Source: JAJFFW01 sp965263375
Lineage (GTDB): Bacteria > Pseudomonadota > Alphaproteobacteria > Caulobacterales > Parvularculaceae
Direction: 5' to 3'
Assembly (NCBI GenBank): GCA_965263375.1
Contig: OZ253669.1
Location: 1,736,001-1,800,000 of the forward strand
Length of the DNA: 64,000 nt
Every line of letters starts with the position of its first letter. The stretch's first letter is position 1. This document shows positions 50,968-60,612 of the stretch, one piece after another. The translations under genes were made by a program, and so were the position numbers. Under the pieces are notes generated by a model, which worked only from the letters and a program-made list of their open reading frames with translations, did not search any database and was not told where the DNA came from.

Positions 50968-52929
50968 CTATGCTAATGCGTAGTCGCCATCTTTGAAATC
51001 AGGTAGGAATTCATTGCCTGTCACTGATTCGTAATACTCAGAAAATGCGTATAGTTCCGCCAACTGTGCGTTGACCTTTTGATTTTCTGTTTGATAATTC
51101 TCGATCGCCCCGCCCTGTGTAGCAAATTGTACATCGCTGCTAGAAGCTTCAGCGACAGCGTCAGCTATATCATCAGGGGTTAATGGCGACGTAACGGCGC
51201 TTAGGAATAAATCATCTGTTCGATCGACTCGAGTGTAGTCAACCGATTTAAACTGGAAGTCCGAGTTGTTGCCTTGAACATTTGCGCCAGCACCATCTCC
51301 GTACCCAACCGCTTCGATCTTGAGCGCACTGATTGGCTGAGAAGACTTTATTGAAAATTCGTATCCGTCCTTGCGTCCCAAGTATTTCCCGTCTTCAGGA
51401 GAAAGCAGACCAGAGCCAATTCTATTGCCAGTTTCATCATAAGCCGTCCACTTAGCGGTTTCATCTAAGTCACGATACTCATTTACGGTCATTTTTTGTA
51501 CTGACAACTTCAAGTCTTTGACTGCGCCGCCAAAATCGATCAAAAACGCCTCGCTCTTGCCCGTAGCACCATCATAATCTAGCTGACTATTATATCGATT
51601 GCCGCCAATGCCGTACCCGCCATCGCTTTTTGTCAAAGCACGAGCTAGACCATCTGTTCCCACACCAACGAGCGTCACATCATCACCAAGTGAAGCCACC
51701 GCTTTATGGTTTATTGAAGGTGCAGTTTGCGGCGATATACCTTCATCTACAGGCTCGCTAAGAGATACAGTTTTGATGCTCACTACTGCGGACTTCACAG
51801 TAGTATTATCGTCAGAAACAGTAGTTTGATCGTCAGAAACGGTATCGTTTGAAGCGATCTGCCCGCTGCTTGGTTTATAGTTATAACCAGCGTCATCAAC
51901 TTTATAAGAGATAACGTTGGAATCCTCACCTTGGCGGCCATCCGCCTCTAGTGAAGTGCGTAGTTTGTAATCGCCATTGCCTAACTCTGGCAGCTCAAAA
52001 AGCAAGTCACCCACTGGTGCGCCATCGCCGCTCGTATTGGGAACCTCAACCTCGCGCCAAGAATCACCATTTACGGAAACCTCAACAGTAATCGTTTCAG
52101 CACTCGTTGCGAAAAAATCACTGACGTCAGGAAGCGGGTTTTCTTTTAACTCAACAATATTATTCTTCAAAGCTTCGCTTTTGTTGCCGCGATGAACTTG
52201 GATAAGATCAGGATCAGGATGATCTTTGCCATTCCAAGTCGTGTTGTAATAGCTTACGCGCGCACTGTTATCAGCAAGCCAAATCAGGTGTTTGCCGTCG
52301 CCTAGGTTAATCTCACTATTAACAATCACGATATGCGCATCTGACCATGCCCGCAAAATCCGGAAGGCATTCTCAAAAGTCGCGTTCATGATGTAGACAG
52401 TATCTTTTGCATCAATGATAGCGTCGGAGAAATTTTTGGCCGTTACATCCCGCATGAAAACGTAACCATCGCCGCCATATTTGACGCTCTTACTGTCGTG
52501 GGTCAGAAAGTCACGGTTTGTTGTTGAATAGCTGTCGCCCGTTGCGTTCATAGGGCGCTCGCCGCCATCAGCGTAAACACGAGAAATCGTCAACGTATCA
52601 TCAATAGCGCCGCGCAGCCCAGTGTGAATAGCTGATCCGTAAATTGTGCTTGAATTGACGTTGTCGTATGTGAAGTCGTAAATATTGACCGCGCCAGTAT
52701 CGGTAACGCTAATGCCAGTTTTGTGATTCGAAATGTCGGCGTTAGTAATTTGGTAAGTCTCACCCTCTTCCTTTAGGAAGAAGCCTTTTTTATTTAGCCC
52801 GCTCGTCTTTGTAACGTTAGTATACGTTGTATCGACATTGTTAAGGAGATATTTATCTTCCTCAACACGAAAATAAGATTTACCGTCAAGTTTTTCTAGA
52901 TATAACATTGGTTTCATCAACGCGGCCAT
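50968..52929 (-). CDS. Right-handed beta-helix protein, probably secreted
   Basis: 653 residues from ATG 52929, which follows AAGGAG (an upstream in-frame start at 52998 is less likely). Residues ~1-270 have short repeated strands typical of parallel beta-helix polysaccharide lyases and epimerases (DISNHKTGISVTDTGAVNIY, FMRDVTAKNFSDAIIDAKDT, IVNSEINLGDGKHLIWLADN). Then come a Thr/Asp-rich linker, a beta-sandwich-like region and an acidic tail ending FLPDFKDGDYALA. No signal peptide is seen, so export through a type I system is plausible (inference). Likely role: modifying or trimming the polysaccharide; catalytic residues are not identifiable. Confidence 0.72.
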   Translation of the reverse strand: MAALMKPMLYLEKLDGKSYFRVEEDKYLLNNVDTTYTNVTKTSGLNKKGFFLKEEGETYQITNADISNHKTGISVTDTGAVNIYDFTYDNVNSSTIYGSAIHTGLRGAIDDTLTISRVYADGGERPMNATGDSYSTTNRDFLTHDSKSVKYGGDGYVFMRDVTAKNFSDAIIDAKDTVYIMNATFENAFRILRAWSDAHIVIVNSEINLGDGKHLIWLADNSARVSYYNTTWNGKDHPDPDLIQVHRGNKSEALKNNIVELKENPLPDVSDFFATSAETITVEVSVNGDSWREVEVPNTSGDGAPVGDLLFELPELGNGDYKLRTSLEADGRQGEDSNVISYKVDDAGYNYKPSSGQIASNDTVSDDQTTVSDDNTTVKSAVVSIKTVSLSEPVDEGISPQTAPSINHKAVASLGDDVTLVGVGTDGLARALTKSDGGYGIGGNRYNSQLDYDGATGKSEAFLIDFGGAVKDLKLSVQKMTVNEYRDLDETAKWTAYDETGNRIGSGLLSPEDGKYLGRKDGYEFSIKSSQPISALKIEAVGYGDGAGANVQGNNSDFQFKSVDYTRVDRTDDLFLSAVTSPLTPDDIADAVAEASSSDVQFATQGGAIENYQTENQKVNAQLAELYAFSEYYESVTGNEFLPDFKDGDYALA

Positions 52930-53485
52930 GACACTCAAACTCCTTACAACAAACAGAACATTTCCGTCCGCACAAATACGATGAGCGGACTTGACCACAA
53001 AGGTCCGTCTGCGTCAAATTACACATCGGCAAGGAGACTCGGCAGGGCGCCCGCTAGTACGCCCCGTCGTATGATTGAAAGTTAACCTACAGTGCTCCTC
53101 TAGAGAAATAAAGCACCGCGCCCAATCCACAAAAAAACTTGTAAGCGATTGAATTTTATACATTTTCACAGAATATCTCGTCGTAAAAATGTAACCTTTC
53201 CTATATTTTAGGTTTTAACAATCATGGCCAGCCAGATGAAAAACACCTAACCAATCCTTAAGCTGATTATTTGAATTCAACATTACAATTAATCAATTTA
53301 CCGCTAATTGCAGCGGCTCAAATTGATTTGTTTACTGAATGTAAATTTGGGTTAATTTTCAGTATACAACTTTAGCCGGTCTGGTTGTGCAAAAACCGTA
53401 AAATCCAACACATCGCTGCTGTTAGATAAGACTGAAAAAGCCATACAGCCCAACCAATGGTATTTAAAAAGAAAACCGCAATGAA
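52930..53485. other. AT-rich intergenic region
   Basis: A 556-base gap between the glycosyltransferase stop and the beta-helix gene start, with no credible reading frame on either strand. It presumably contains the beta-helix promoter near 52940-53200, where A+T runs such as 53140-53220 occur. I could not single out -35/-10 elements with confidence. Confidence 0.5.
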
Positions 53486-54376
53486 TTAGAATTCTTCACG
53501 CAGCACATTGCTCTGCGCATCCACAGATGGCTTTGGTTTTAGTCTTAACAAGATTCGGCTAATTAGATAGGTGGCCGTTGCGCCAAATCCCGCATTGCGG
53601 ATTGAATAGGCTATAAACCCAACGCGATCACTTTTCGACCAAATAAATGCAAGCGCCGCAACAGCGATGCGTCGCCGGTAAGCGTTTTCACCTAACCAAT
53701 CACGATGTTTGCGTGTTACCTCTGTGCGTTTTTCAAGCCCGGCGACCGTTAAATGCTTCGCTTTATTTGTAATACGGTCATGATCGCCGTCACGAAAATC
53801 AAATAATGGATCTGAGATATACGCCAAGGGCATACGCTGGGAAAGGCGAACATATACATCCCAGTCCTGGCCATTGCTGAGTGAAACGTCAAACGGCACC
53901 GCCTCAATAGCTGAGCGTCGCACAAAAAGACCGCTTGTCCCACAATACCATCCGCCGACCTTCAAATCGTCTTCAAGTACATCCTCGTCAGTGGCCTTTG
54001 CAATCACGCCGCCATTAATTGCCCCGCGCGCGCCGCATAAACAAGCCTCGCGCTCGCCAATAGTCGCGAGTTGTCGCTCAAGTTTTTCAGGAAACCATAC
54101 GTCATCATCGTCTAAAAAAGCGATGAAATCTCCGGATGCTAAAGAAACCCCCTTATTGCGCGCAACGTTAGCGCCGGAGTTCTTTTCCAGACGATGGTAA
54201 ATGATCTGGTCGCCAAATAAGTCAATCACAGGCTGAAGCGGTTTTGGCGAACAGTCATCAACAACGATAATTTCTTTAGCCGAAACGGTTTGCGCGAGCA
54301 CACTTTCGATCGCGTCACGCAAAAAGTCGGGACGATTATAAGCGGTTATAACAACGCTAACCGTATGTTCGCTCAT
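53486..54376 (-). CDS. Family 2 glycosyltransferase
   Basis: 296 residues from ATG 54376 (MSEHTVSVVITAYNRPDFL); the longer frame from 54424 has no advantage. GT-A features: VVITAYNRPDFLRDAIESVL, IIVVDDCSP for the nucleotide and the metal-binding DxD in GDFIAFLDDDDVWFPEKLE (~75-93). GQDWDVYVRLSQRM is the usual acceptor-side segment. The last ~40 residues are hydrophobic and basic (IAYSIRNAGFGATATYLISRILL) and may touch the membrane. It adds one sugar during repeat-unit assembly; donor and linkage are unknown. Confidence 0.93.
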   Translation of the reverse strand: MSEHTVSVVITAYNRPDFLRDAIESVLAQTVSAKEIIVVDDCSPKPLQPVIDLFGDQIIYHRLEKNSGANVARNKGVSLASGDFIAFLDDDDVWFPEKLERQLATIGEREACLCGARGAINGGVIAKATDEDVLEDDLKVGGWYCGTSGLFVRRSAIEAVPFDVSLSNGQDWDVYVRLSQRMPLAYISDPLFDFRDGDHDRITNKAKHLTVAGLEKRTEVTRKHRDWLGENAYRRRIAVAALAFIWSKSDRVGFIAYSIRNAGFGATATYLISRILLRLKPKPSVDAQSNVLREEF

Positions 54377-54529
54377 AAAGCCTCCTGCACCACAGCGCAG
54401 ATCAAAATCATCAATCGCCGCCAACAGCGCCTCGCGGCAAACGGCTGTAAGAAAAACTCATGCAAAGCCCATCGCTCAGCCATAAGGAAAAGCAGGATTT
54501 GGCTACTATAGCTAGCTAAATTTGGTCCC

Positions 54530-55873
54530 TTAAAAAGCAACGCCCAAGGTGAGTGTGAGACGGTTATCCGTAAAGCTGCGATTACCGTCAAGACCTGAAG
54601 AATCCCGCTCCTGCCTAGAATAGTCAAATGCGACGTCAACACCTTTTTTTAGTGCATAAGTGACATTCGCACGAACGACGTAATCGCGGTCACGGCGGTC
54701 AAGATTACGCGTTGTCGTAGGGGTCACATCGACTGTTCCATCAAAATCAAAATCTTGGAAAGCGCCGTTTACGCCAGCAACGATGCGGGGAGATATGCGC
54801 CGCTGCACGCCTAGTTTCACTTCACTGCGTGTTGAGCTTAAGGCGTTATCGAATAAAGCATCACGAATATCGCGTTTGGCGTTTAGCGTTACCGTTGTTA
54901 ACGGCGATACAAACCATTCAAGCCCAACCTTGCTCGTAATAATCTCGCGGTTGTCAATTGATGGATCCTCAACATCGCGCTGGGAATAGCCAAAAGCCGC
55001 CTCGCCGCGTAACAGGTTTGTGAAATTCATGGCGAAGCCAGCATCAACGCCCCATTGCTTGGAATCGCGGTCCAGCGGGTTTCCGGCTGTTGGTTCTTGA
55101 AAATCAGTGATGAGGTAATCCCCGCCCACAAAAACGTCGAGTGATGGGCCAACCTCAGCACTTACACGTGTAGAGAAACGATAAGCCTCCCTGTCACGAA
55201 AATCTTGATCGCGGAAATCATTCGCATCAATAACAGCATCGCCATTATCTACAAAAGCTCGATCAAAATCTAAGGTGCTGCGCTCTGCTGCGGCTTTAAT
55301 TTTGATGATGCCCGCCTCGCGGCGCGCTTCTACAAACAATTCACTCTCATCAAACTCAACGCGTGATTGAGACTGCGTTTGAGTAAACCGAGCGTTACGC
55401 TCCTCGACATCACTAACATACGCCCCGCCGACAGTGATGCGAGAGGCAAGACCAACGTCCAAAAATGCTGAGCCGCCAGCTTGGTATGTGGTCGCTGATT
55501 CATCATCAAAATCAGTGACTTGTTCTGTCGTTACATCAGCATAGGCGCTGAGGCCATGGGAGGACCAATCGGTTTTTGCTGAAACGCCGCCAGTAACTGT
55601 GAAGATAAATGCGTTTTCTTTATCTCTAAATTGAGCGGGAACAGTAAGGTCATCCGTTGGTTCGACAGCGAATAGGTTATCAGTATAGGTCGTCGCCGCA
55701 GATGCATAGGGCGTGACCATGAAAGCTCCAATGCGCGCGCCACTTGCTCGATACTCTTCGCGGTACTGCTCATAAACAGTTTTGCCCTCAGAAGGAGGAG
55801 CGACTTGAGCAATTGCCGGGCCCGCCAATGCAAAGGCGCAGGCGCTCGTCATGAATGTATATCGCAGCATCAC
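54530..55873 (-). CDS. Outer-membrane beta-barrel protein of polysaccharide cluster
   Basis: 447 residues with a signal peptide (cleavage after AGPAIA-Q) and alternating amphipathic strands to a C-terminal phenylalanine (LTLTLGVAF), typical of barrels inserted by BAM. It matches the layout of BBP2/VpsM-type barrels found in exopolysaccharide clusters, where they are thought to be the outer-membrane pore or partner of the export line. It lies ~110 bases downstream of the Wza-type gene on the same strand, probably co-transcribed. Confidence 0.87.
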   Translation of the reverse strand: MMLRYTFMTSACAFALAGPAIAQVAPPSEGKTVYEQYREEYRASGARIGAFMVTPYASAATTYTDNLFAVEPTDDLTVPAQFRDKENAFIFTVTGGVSAKTDWSSHGLSAYADVTTEQVTDFDDESATTYQAGGSAFLDVGLASRITVGGAYVSDVEERNARFTQTQSQSRVEFDESELFVEARREAGIIKIKAAAERSTLDFDRAFVDNGDAVIDANDFRDQDFRDREAYRFSTRVSAEVGPSLDVFVGGDYLITDFQEPTAGNPLDRDSKQWGVDAGFAMNFTNLLRGEAAFGYSQRDVEDPSIDNREIITSKVGLEWFVSPLTTVTLNAKRDIRDALFDNALSSTRSEVKLGVQRRISPRIVAGVNGAFQDFDFDGTVDVTPTTTRNLDRRDRDYVVRANVTYALKKGVDVAFDYSRQERDSSGLDGNRSFTDNRLTLTLGVAF

Positions 55874-55982
55874 TAACCGTACTTTCTCTTTATTTATCTA
55901 CTGCTAGCGCCGCTATGTTGACAAGGAAAGCGCCGCCCCGCTGCATACAACACTAAAAGATAATCCTTAACGGACTTTAAGC

Positions 55983-56639
55983 TTAGAAGAGTCGAGCGCC
56001 GATTCTTACTGTATCGCCAGGATAAACCTTTAACTCAGCGTTCAAGGGCACCTTCACTTCTTGTGTCTCATTTTCCCTGCGGATGAAGACCTGATTGCGT
56101 TTTGCGCGCGGCGTAAACCCGCCAGCTCGCGCAATCGCGTTCACAACCGTTAAATCGGTTGCAAAAACGAACTGTCCCGGCTGTTTAACTTCGCCGTAAA
56201 CATAATAAGGCCGGAAGCTTACCACTTGGGCGCTCACTTTAGGGTTGATGAGGAATCGTCCAGAAAGCTTATTTGTAATGGTCTTTTCTAAACCACGGAC
56301 ATCTGAACCAGCCACATTAATATCCCCCGCCAGAGGCATCGCGATGGCGCCTGAACTGTCCAATTGGAAGTCGCCAGACAGGTTTGGCTCGCCAAATACA
56401 GTGACTTTCACCTTATCCCCTGGACCCAAGATATAATTGGTGTTCCCAACACCAGCAGGTTTAGCCGTCTGAGCCTGTGTCGCCACAGACGCTGATCCTG
56501 CATCTGAAACTGTCGGCGCAGTGGTACAAGCTGCCGCAAGAAGCGCAAGAAGCGCAGCTATCGCCTTGGCGCTCGCCATCCAGCTACCCTTGGCGCTCGC
56601 CATCCAGCTACGTTGCATGATCTGTTGTAAGAGCATCAT
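55983..56639 (-). CDS. Wza-type polysaccharide export lipoprotein
   Basis: 218 residues. A hydrophobic stretch ends in lipobox LAAAC, then comes the Poly_export domain (NYILGPGDKVKVTVFGEPNL, GDFQLDSSGAIAMPLAGDIN) and one SLBB segment (YVYGEVKQPGQFVFATDLT, VVNAIARAGGFTPRAKRNQ). It is shorter than E. coli Wza (~380) because the C-terminal helix region is absent, as is common in alphaproteobacteria. The export channel carries the polymer to the surface with the Wzc-like protein at 60749. Of the possible starts (ATG 56639, 56636, 56618, 56603, 56579), the last would give the tidiest signal peptide; the region is complicated by a 24-bp duplication. Confidence 0.9.
   Translation of the reverse strand: MMLLQQIMQRSWMASAKGSWMASAKAIAALLALLAAACTTAPTVSDAGSASVATQAQTAKPAGVGNTNYILGPGDKVKVTVFGEPNLSGDFQLDSSGAIAMPLAGDINVAGSDVRGLEKTITNKLSGRFLINPKVSAQVVSFRPYYVYGEVKQPGQFVFATDLTVVNAIARAGGFTPRAKRNQVFIRRENETQEVKVPLNAELKVYPGDTVRIGARLF
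56564..56611. repeat. Exact 24-bp tandem duplication in the Wza-type gene start
   Basis: Bases 56564-56587 and 56588-56611 are identical. In the protein they duplicate the eight residues SWMASAKG/A in frame, giving two candidate ATG starts one repeat apart. A replication slip in the signal-peptide-coding region is the simplest explanation. Confidence 0.92.
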
Positions 56640-57121
56640 AGTCGATTATCCCAAATAAAACGGTTGCCTAAAATACGGTCGCTTAAAGTTCCCAAAAGTC
56701 TGGCTGAAAGGTCACCCCTATCATCATACACTTTTAAGGCAAACCCCGCGAAAGTCATGATGGCGCAGCACGAAAAATGCCGCACTCGCTAGGAAAAAGG
56801 CTCCTCAGGACTGCATGTGGCACATATGCAATAGCCATATGGGGTCTGCCCGCCTGCTCCCGTCTCTATTTATAACAATTGCGACAAAACAGAGGCCAAT
56901 TGCGCATCTATGTCTCTGCTTTCGTCAGTTAAACTTAGCACAAGCAAATTTTGTGCAACATTATGGTGAACCCAAGAGACAAAACAGTCTCATAGACAAT
57001 ACTACTCTGCAAAATTCTTTGGATATGAGAAACTGGACCAGATCTTGCGCATCGCCTATTAGGCTTTAAAGGCGAGCAAAAGCGCCATCCACATTCTCGC
57101 GCCATCTTGTATAGAGTAGTT
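56640..57121. other. Divergent promoter region between Wza-type and Wzx-type genes
   Basis: 482 bases without a credible gene. It must carry promoters in both directions. Two small inverted repeats are visible: GCACAA/TTGTGC near 56937-56955 and GAGAC/GTCTC near 56975-56991. A weaker AT-rich stretch is at 56866-56882. Confidence 0.5.
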
Positions 57122-58792
57122 ATGGAACAAAACGGATCTTCGACGGGCGCGCCAGCGGGCGATAAAAAGGCGGCCCATACTTCTTTGAATGATGACGCCG
57201 ATCCCAAACAGGCCCGCACCTCGCCTGCCCGCTTTCTTATCAATATGATCAGCTCTTTGGGCACGCGGATCCTTCAACTGACAGCCTTACTTTGGGCCAA
57301 TCAATATATTTTGCGCCGTGTCGAAGTAGAAGAATACGCAATCTTCGCGGTGATCGTCTCAATGATGATTGTCGCCGATTTGTTTAAGATGATTTTCACA
57401 GGCGGCCTCTCGCGTTTCATGGTGGAAGCCGACGCAAACAATGACACTGAAGAGATTACGCGCATAACCTCTTCAATGACGCCGGTGCTTTTGCTCGTCA
57501 CACTCGTAATCGCCGGAGTTGGTACGCTCGCTGTTTTCTACATTGATGTGCTTATCAAAGTAAGTCCGGCTTATATTGATGACGCACAAATTATGCTCGC
57601 CTTATTGGTGGCGAACACTTGCGCCAATGTGATGAGCACGCCTTTTACATGCGGCCTTTTTGTCCGCCAGCAATTTGTAAAATTAAACGTCTTAAAGCTC
57701 GCTGTTGAAGTCTTACGAATTTGCGTTTTGTACTATCTGCTTGTCTATGTCAGCCCTCAAGCACTTTGGTTGATTGTCGCAACAAGCTTAGGCAACGCGG
57801 TTAATATCGCCGTACAAACCGGCTTTACTTTAAAGCTGTTTCCTACAGCGCGTGTTCGCCGCGCCTATTTTTCAAAACAGACGGCCAAAAGGCTTATGCA
57901 TTTCGGCGCCTGGACATCCGTTGGCGGCATCGCCCAAATAGTCTCGCGCACCGCGCCAATCTTGCTTCTTAATCGGTTTGGCTCGGGCGCTGATGCGTCT
58001 GCATTTTACCTTGGCCGCCTGCCGGACATCAAAATCAGAGATCTTTTACAATCGGCGGCGCAACCGGCCAAACCCGCCCTAACCTCCATTTACGCTCTTG
58101 AAGGGGAAGCTGCTCTTGAAGAGTTTTATTATAGAGGCGGGCGATATTATCTTTGGGCGGCGCTTTTATTGGCTGCGCCACTTTTGGTTTTTGCAGACCC
58201 AATTATTAGCCTTTACACGAATAAACCAGACTATGCTGACGCTGCTGTCGTCCTCGCGATTTCTTTTGGAATCTATCCCATCTTATGGGCGAGCGCTATG
58301 TATTACCAAGTCGCGTTCGCAATTGGGCGCATTGGAGCCTACAATATTTGCAATATTGCATTGCAGGCAATTACCTTCCTAATGCTGATCTTATTCATTT
58401 GGGGCCTTGATCAAGGGGCTGTCGGCGCGGCTAAAGCCATCGCATTATCCCACGGTCTTGTAACCGCGTTCTTGCTGTGGCCCATGGGATTGCGTCTGGT
58501 TAAGGGGCGTTGGACGTTTTTCGCCCGCCAGACCGTGGCGCCAGGCATCGCTCCTTTCCTGGCGGCGTTGGTGGCGTGTCTTGTTTATCGGAATTTCATC
58601 ACGGTCAATAGCTGGATGCTGCTTGGCGCAGGGGCGCTTGTTAGCACGTTTGTCTATGGCGCAGTCTTAGTAACTTGCCGTGATGACGTAGACAAAAGGT
58701 TGTCGGCGAAATTTGTCTCAAAAGCAGTCAACAAAGGGGCTATTTTAGCGCGCGCCTTGCCTTTTGCAAAATCAGAACGCCGAGCAGGCTAA
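57122..58792 (+). CDS. Wzx-type polysaccharide flippase
   Basis: 556 residues from ATG 57122 (MEQNGSSTG; a TTG at 57107 would add five). Twelve to fourteen hydrophobic helices in two lobes, with the MOP/PST-family start (RILQLTALLWANQYILRRVEVEEYAIFAV) and a second-lobe match (RYYLWAALLLAAPLLVFADPIISLYTNKPDYADAAVVL). It flips undecaprenyl-linked repeat units to the periplasm for polymerisation. The N-terminal ~40 residues are hydrophilic and should stay in the cytoplasm. Its stop overlaps the stop of the convergent sulfotransferase gene by four bases. Confidence 0.88.
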   Translation: MEQNGSSTGAPAGDKKAAHTSLNDDADPKQARTSPARFLINMISSLGTRILQLTALLWANQYILRRVEVEEYAIFAVIVSMMIVADLFKMIFTGGLSRFMVEADANNDTEEITRITSSMTPVLLLVTLVIAGVGTLAVFYIDVLIKVSPAYIDDAQIMLALLVANTCANVMSTPFTCGLFVRQQFVKLNVLKLAVEVLRICVLYYLLVYVSPQALWLIVATSLGNAVNIAVQTGFTLKLFPTARVRRAYFSKQTAKRLMHFGAWTSVGGIAQIVSRTAPILLLNRFGSGADASAFYLGRLPDIKIRDLLQSAAQPAKPALTSIYALEGEAALEEFYYRGGRYYLWAALLLAAPLLVFADPIISLYTNKPDYADAAVVLAISFGIYPILWASAMYYQVAFAIGRIGAYNICNIALQAITFLMLILFIWGLDQGAVGAAKAIALSHGLVTAFLLWPMGLRLVKGRWTFFARQTVAPGIAPFLAALVACLVYRNFITVNSWMLLGAGALVSTFVYGAVLVTCRDDVDKRLSAKFVSKAVNKGAILARALPFAKSERRAG

Positions 58793-59700
58793 ACAGTCCA
58801 GGGGACTTTACGCCCCAAAACATCTTGCAATTCACCGATATCATCTTTGAATTTTGCAAATAAGGGTGCGCGCAATTCTGGGTTAAACTTGGGCGGCTCA
58901 GTCGCATTAATTTTGCGCACAAAGCGTTTAACGCGGCGCGTCAGGGACGCCGGTGTGATCGCCTCTATCTTTGCTCTGCTATTGCTAGGCCATTGTAGCC
59001 ATCGGTCAACCGCAGCAAGGCGCGGCGCATAAGCCACTTTTTGGCGGGCGCTCATATCTGGCGTAAAGCCGGGATCGACACCTATGTGAGTGCAAATCTC
59101 GCTAAATACTTTAAGCGGCTTGGCCGCATAGTCGTCATATAAGACAACTTTAACGGCATCACGCCCGAACAAGTCGTAATATCGCTTTACCTGACTTGCG
59201 TAACGCCCAATTCCAACATACCGCCAATCCCAACCCCACCCCTGCGCATGGCGCTCTTCCTCAGCAGCGACCGCTTCCATCAAAGCCAACGGTTCCAAAT
59301 GAAACTCGCAATTCATTCGATAATGCGAGAAAAGCCGCGCCACAGGGTCCCTTAAGACAATAATAAATCGCGCCTTTGGCGTCGTTTTATGAATATTTTT
59401 CGCGGCTTGTTCCAAAAAGAGATAGCGAACGGAGGCGTCGCCAATCGCCTTCGCCCCTTGTGAACCATTATAAGACGCCTGATAGACGTCAAAGTCGGTA
59501 ATTGTGCGGTCATGCAGCATTGCCTTAATGACCGTTTCGGACGCCGGACCGCCATAACATGGTGTGCAACCTGGATAGGCGAAATAATTCGGCTCTTTAT
59601 GGGCGGAAAAGAACACCTCTGGATGCTGCTTGAGGTAAGCCGCCAGGGAAGTGGTGCCGCATTTGGCGGCGCCGACAATAAAAAAATTAGGCAAAGGCAT
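58789..59700 (-). CDS. Sulfotransferase, carbohydrate type
   Basis: 303 residues, close to heparan-sulfate-type bacterial sulfotransferases. The PAPS loop is FFIVGAAKCGTTSLAAYLKQ (residues ~6-25) and the 3'-phosphate loop is RFIIVLRDPVARLFSHYRMN. VVLYDDYAAKPLKVFSEICTHIGV and RRVKRFVRK near the end also match. The conserved KEPNYFAYPG segment occurs at the usual place. It should add sulfate to the polymer or its precursor. With the gene at 47320 it gives two intact sulfotransferases in the island. Confidence 0.93.
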   Translation of the reverse strand: MPLPNFFIVGAAKCGTTSLAAYLKQHPEVFFSAHKEPNYFAYPGCTPCYGGPASETVIKAMLHDRTITDFDVYQASYNGSQGAKAIGDASVRYLFLEQAAKNIHKTTPKARFIIVLRDPVARLFSHYRMNCEFHLEPLALMEAVAAEEERHAQGWGWDWRYVGIGRYASQVKRYYDLFGRDAVKVVLYDDYAAKPLKVFSEICTHIGVDPGFTPDMSARQKVAYAPRLAAVDRWLQWPSNSRAKIEAITPASLTRRVKRFVRKINATEPPKFNPELRAPLFAKFKDDIGELQDVLGRKVPWTV

Positions 59701-59791
59701 GTAAGAACCAGCGCTTAGTTTCGGTCACTACACAATATGACAAAGGGGTTTAAAGCCCGTTTCCACGCATATCGCTAAAAACGAAATTTTG

Positions 59792-59980
59792 CTATGCGAT
59801 AAGCTTGAAAATCACAAGCCAAGACATGGCGCTAAAGAGGAAAACGAAGGCGATCGGCTTTGGTTGTGGGAGGCCCCGAACTCGAAGCCAGCGATTTCTG
59901 CGCGCAGCGCCCGTTGTGGCGCGTCTGGCGCGCATTGGATAATCTAAAGTCCGACCTTGATAAGTATTCAGAACCATCAT
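59792..59980 (-). CDS. Possible small membrane protein
   Basis: 62 codons. A basic N-terminal half (RARRATTGAARRNRWLRVRG) leads into one hydrophobic segment (AFVFLFSAMSWLVIFKLIA), so a single-pass anchor is plausible. An AAAAGG stands directly before the two ATGs (59980, 59977). It follows 81 bases upstream of the sulfotransferase gene, same strand. No family is known to me. Confidence 0.4.
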   Translation of the reverse strand: MMVLNTYQGRTLDYPMRARRATTGAARRNRWLRVRGLPQPKPIAFVFLFSAMSWLVIFKLIA

Positions 59981-60383
59981 CCTTTTATTTAACCTTCTTC
60001 GTAATAACCAAGGGTTACGATTTGCTTAAGTAAACGCACGAATGAGTGAGTGCTGAAACGTTTCCCCGCCTATGGGGGTAAACAACCATCGACACCTATT
60101 CGGCGCCGTAACGAAACCATTTGATTGGTTAAAAATGACTAGGTTGAGGCGCCTGTATTAAATTTGGAGGCTGAATTGGGGCGTGAAGGTGATAAATGTC
60201 ACACCAGACAGTTCCATTGCCATTTCTTAATCAAAATGAAATAATAAAAACGTTGAAACTCGATGATATTAATCAACTTCTGATTGTTTTTGTTTAGGAA
60301 TTAAATTTCCAGGTGCGACCCTTAAGCATCATGACCATTCAATTTCGGTCACACTATTGCAGTACAGCATGAGTATATTATCC

Positions 60384-60400
60384 TTGGCACGGATCTTGAT
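60384..60400 (+). promoter_or_regulatory. Sigma-54-type promoter candidate
   Basis: TTGGCACG, four bases (GATC), then TTGAT matches the RpoN consensus YTGGCACG-N4-TTGCW except for A where the -12 box normally has C. It lies ~350 bases before the Wzc/ExoP-type start, giving a long leader. The missing -12 C is a notable weakness. Confidence 0.35.
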
Positions 60401-60584
60401 AGTTTAGGCCTGCGTAATTGGGCCGCCTGTTTTGCTTGCGTATCAAATAGCTTTAAGAACGGTACGGCTCGTCGTTATGCACTCTCGTAGTTTCTGATTG
60501 ATGTGACTGCGTAATTTTGAGTCGATTGGCGCGGGATTTTACTTTAGTCCAGGCGTCGCCCGGATTCTGAGGCTAGACCGCTTC

Positions 60585-60612
60585 TTTGGCTTTTAAAGTT
60601 TGGCTTTTAAAG
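60585..60612. repeat. Exact 14-bp tandem repeat upstream of the Wzc/ExoP-type gene
   Basis: TTTGGCTTTTAAAG occurs at 60585-60598 and again at 60599-60612. Each copy holds the palindrome CTTTTAAAG. Tandem sites with a palindromic core are a usual arrangement for a regulator's operator; no regulator is assigned. Confidence 0.65.
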
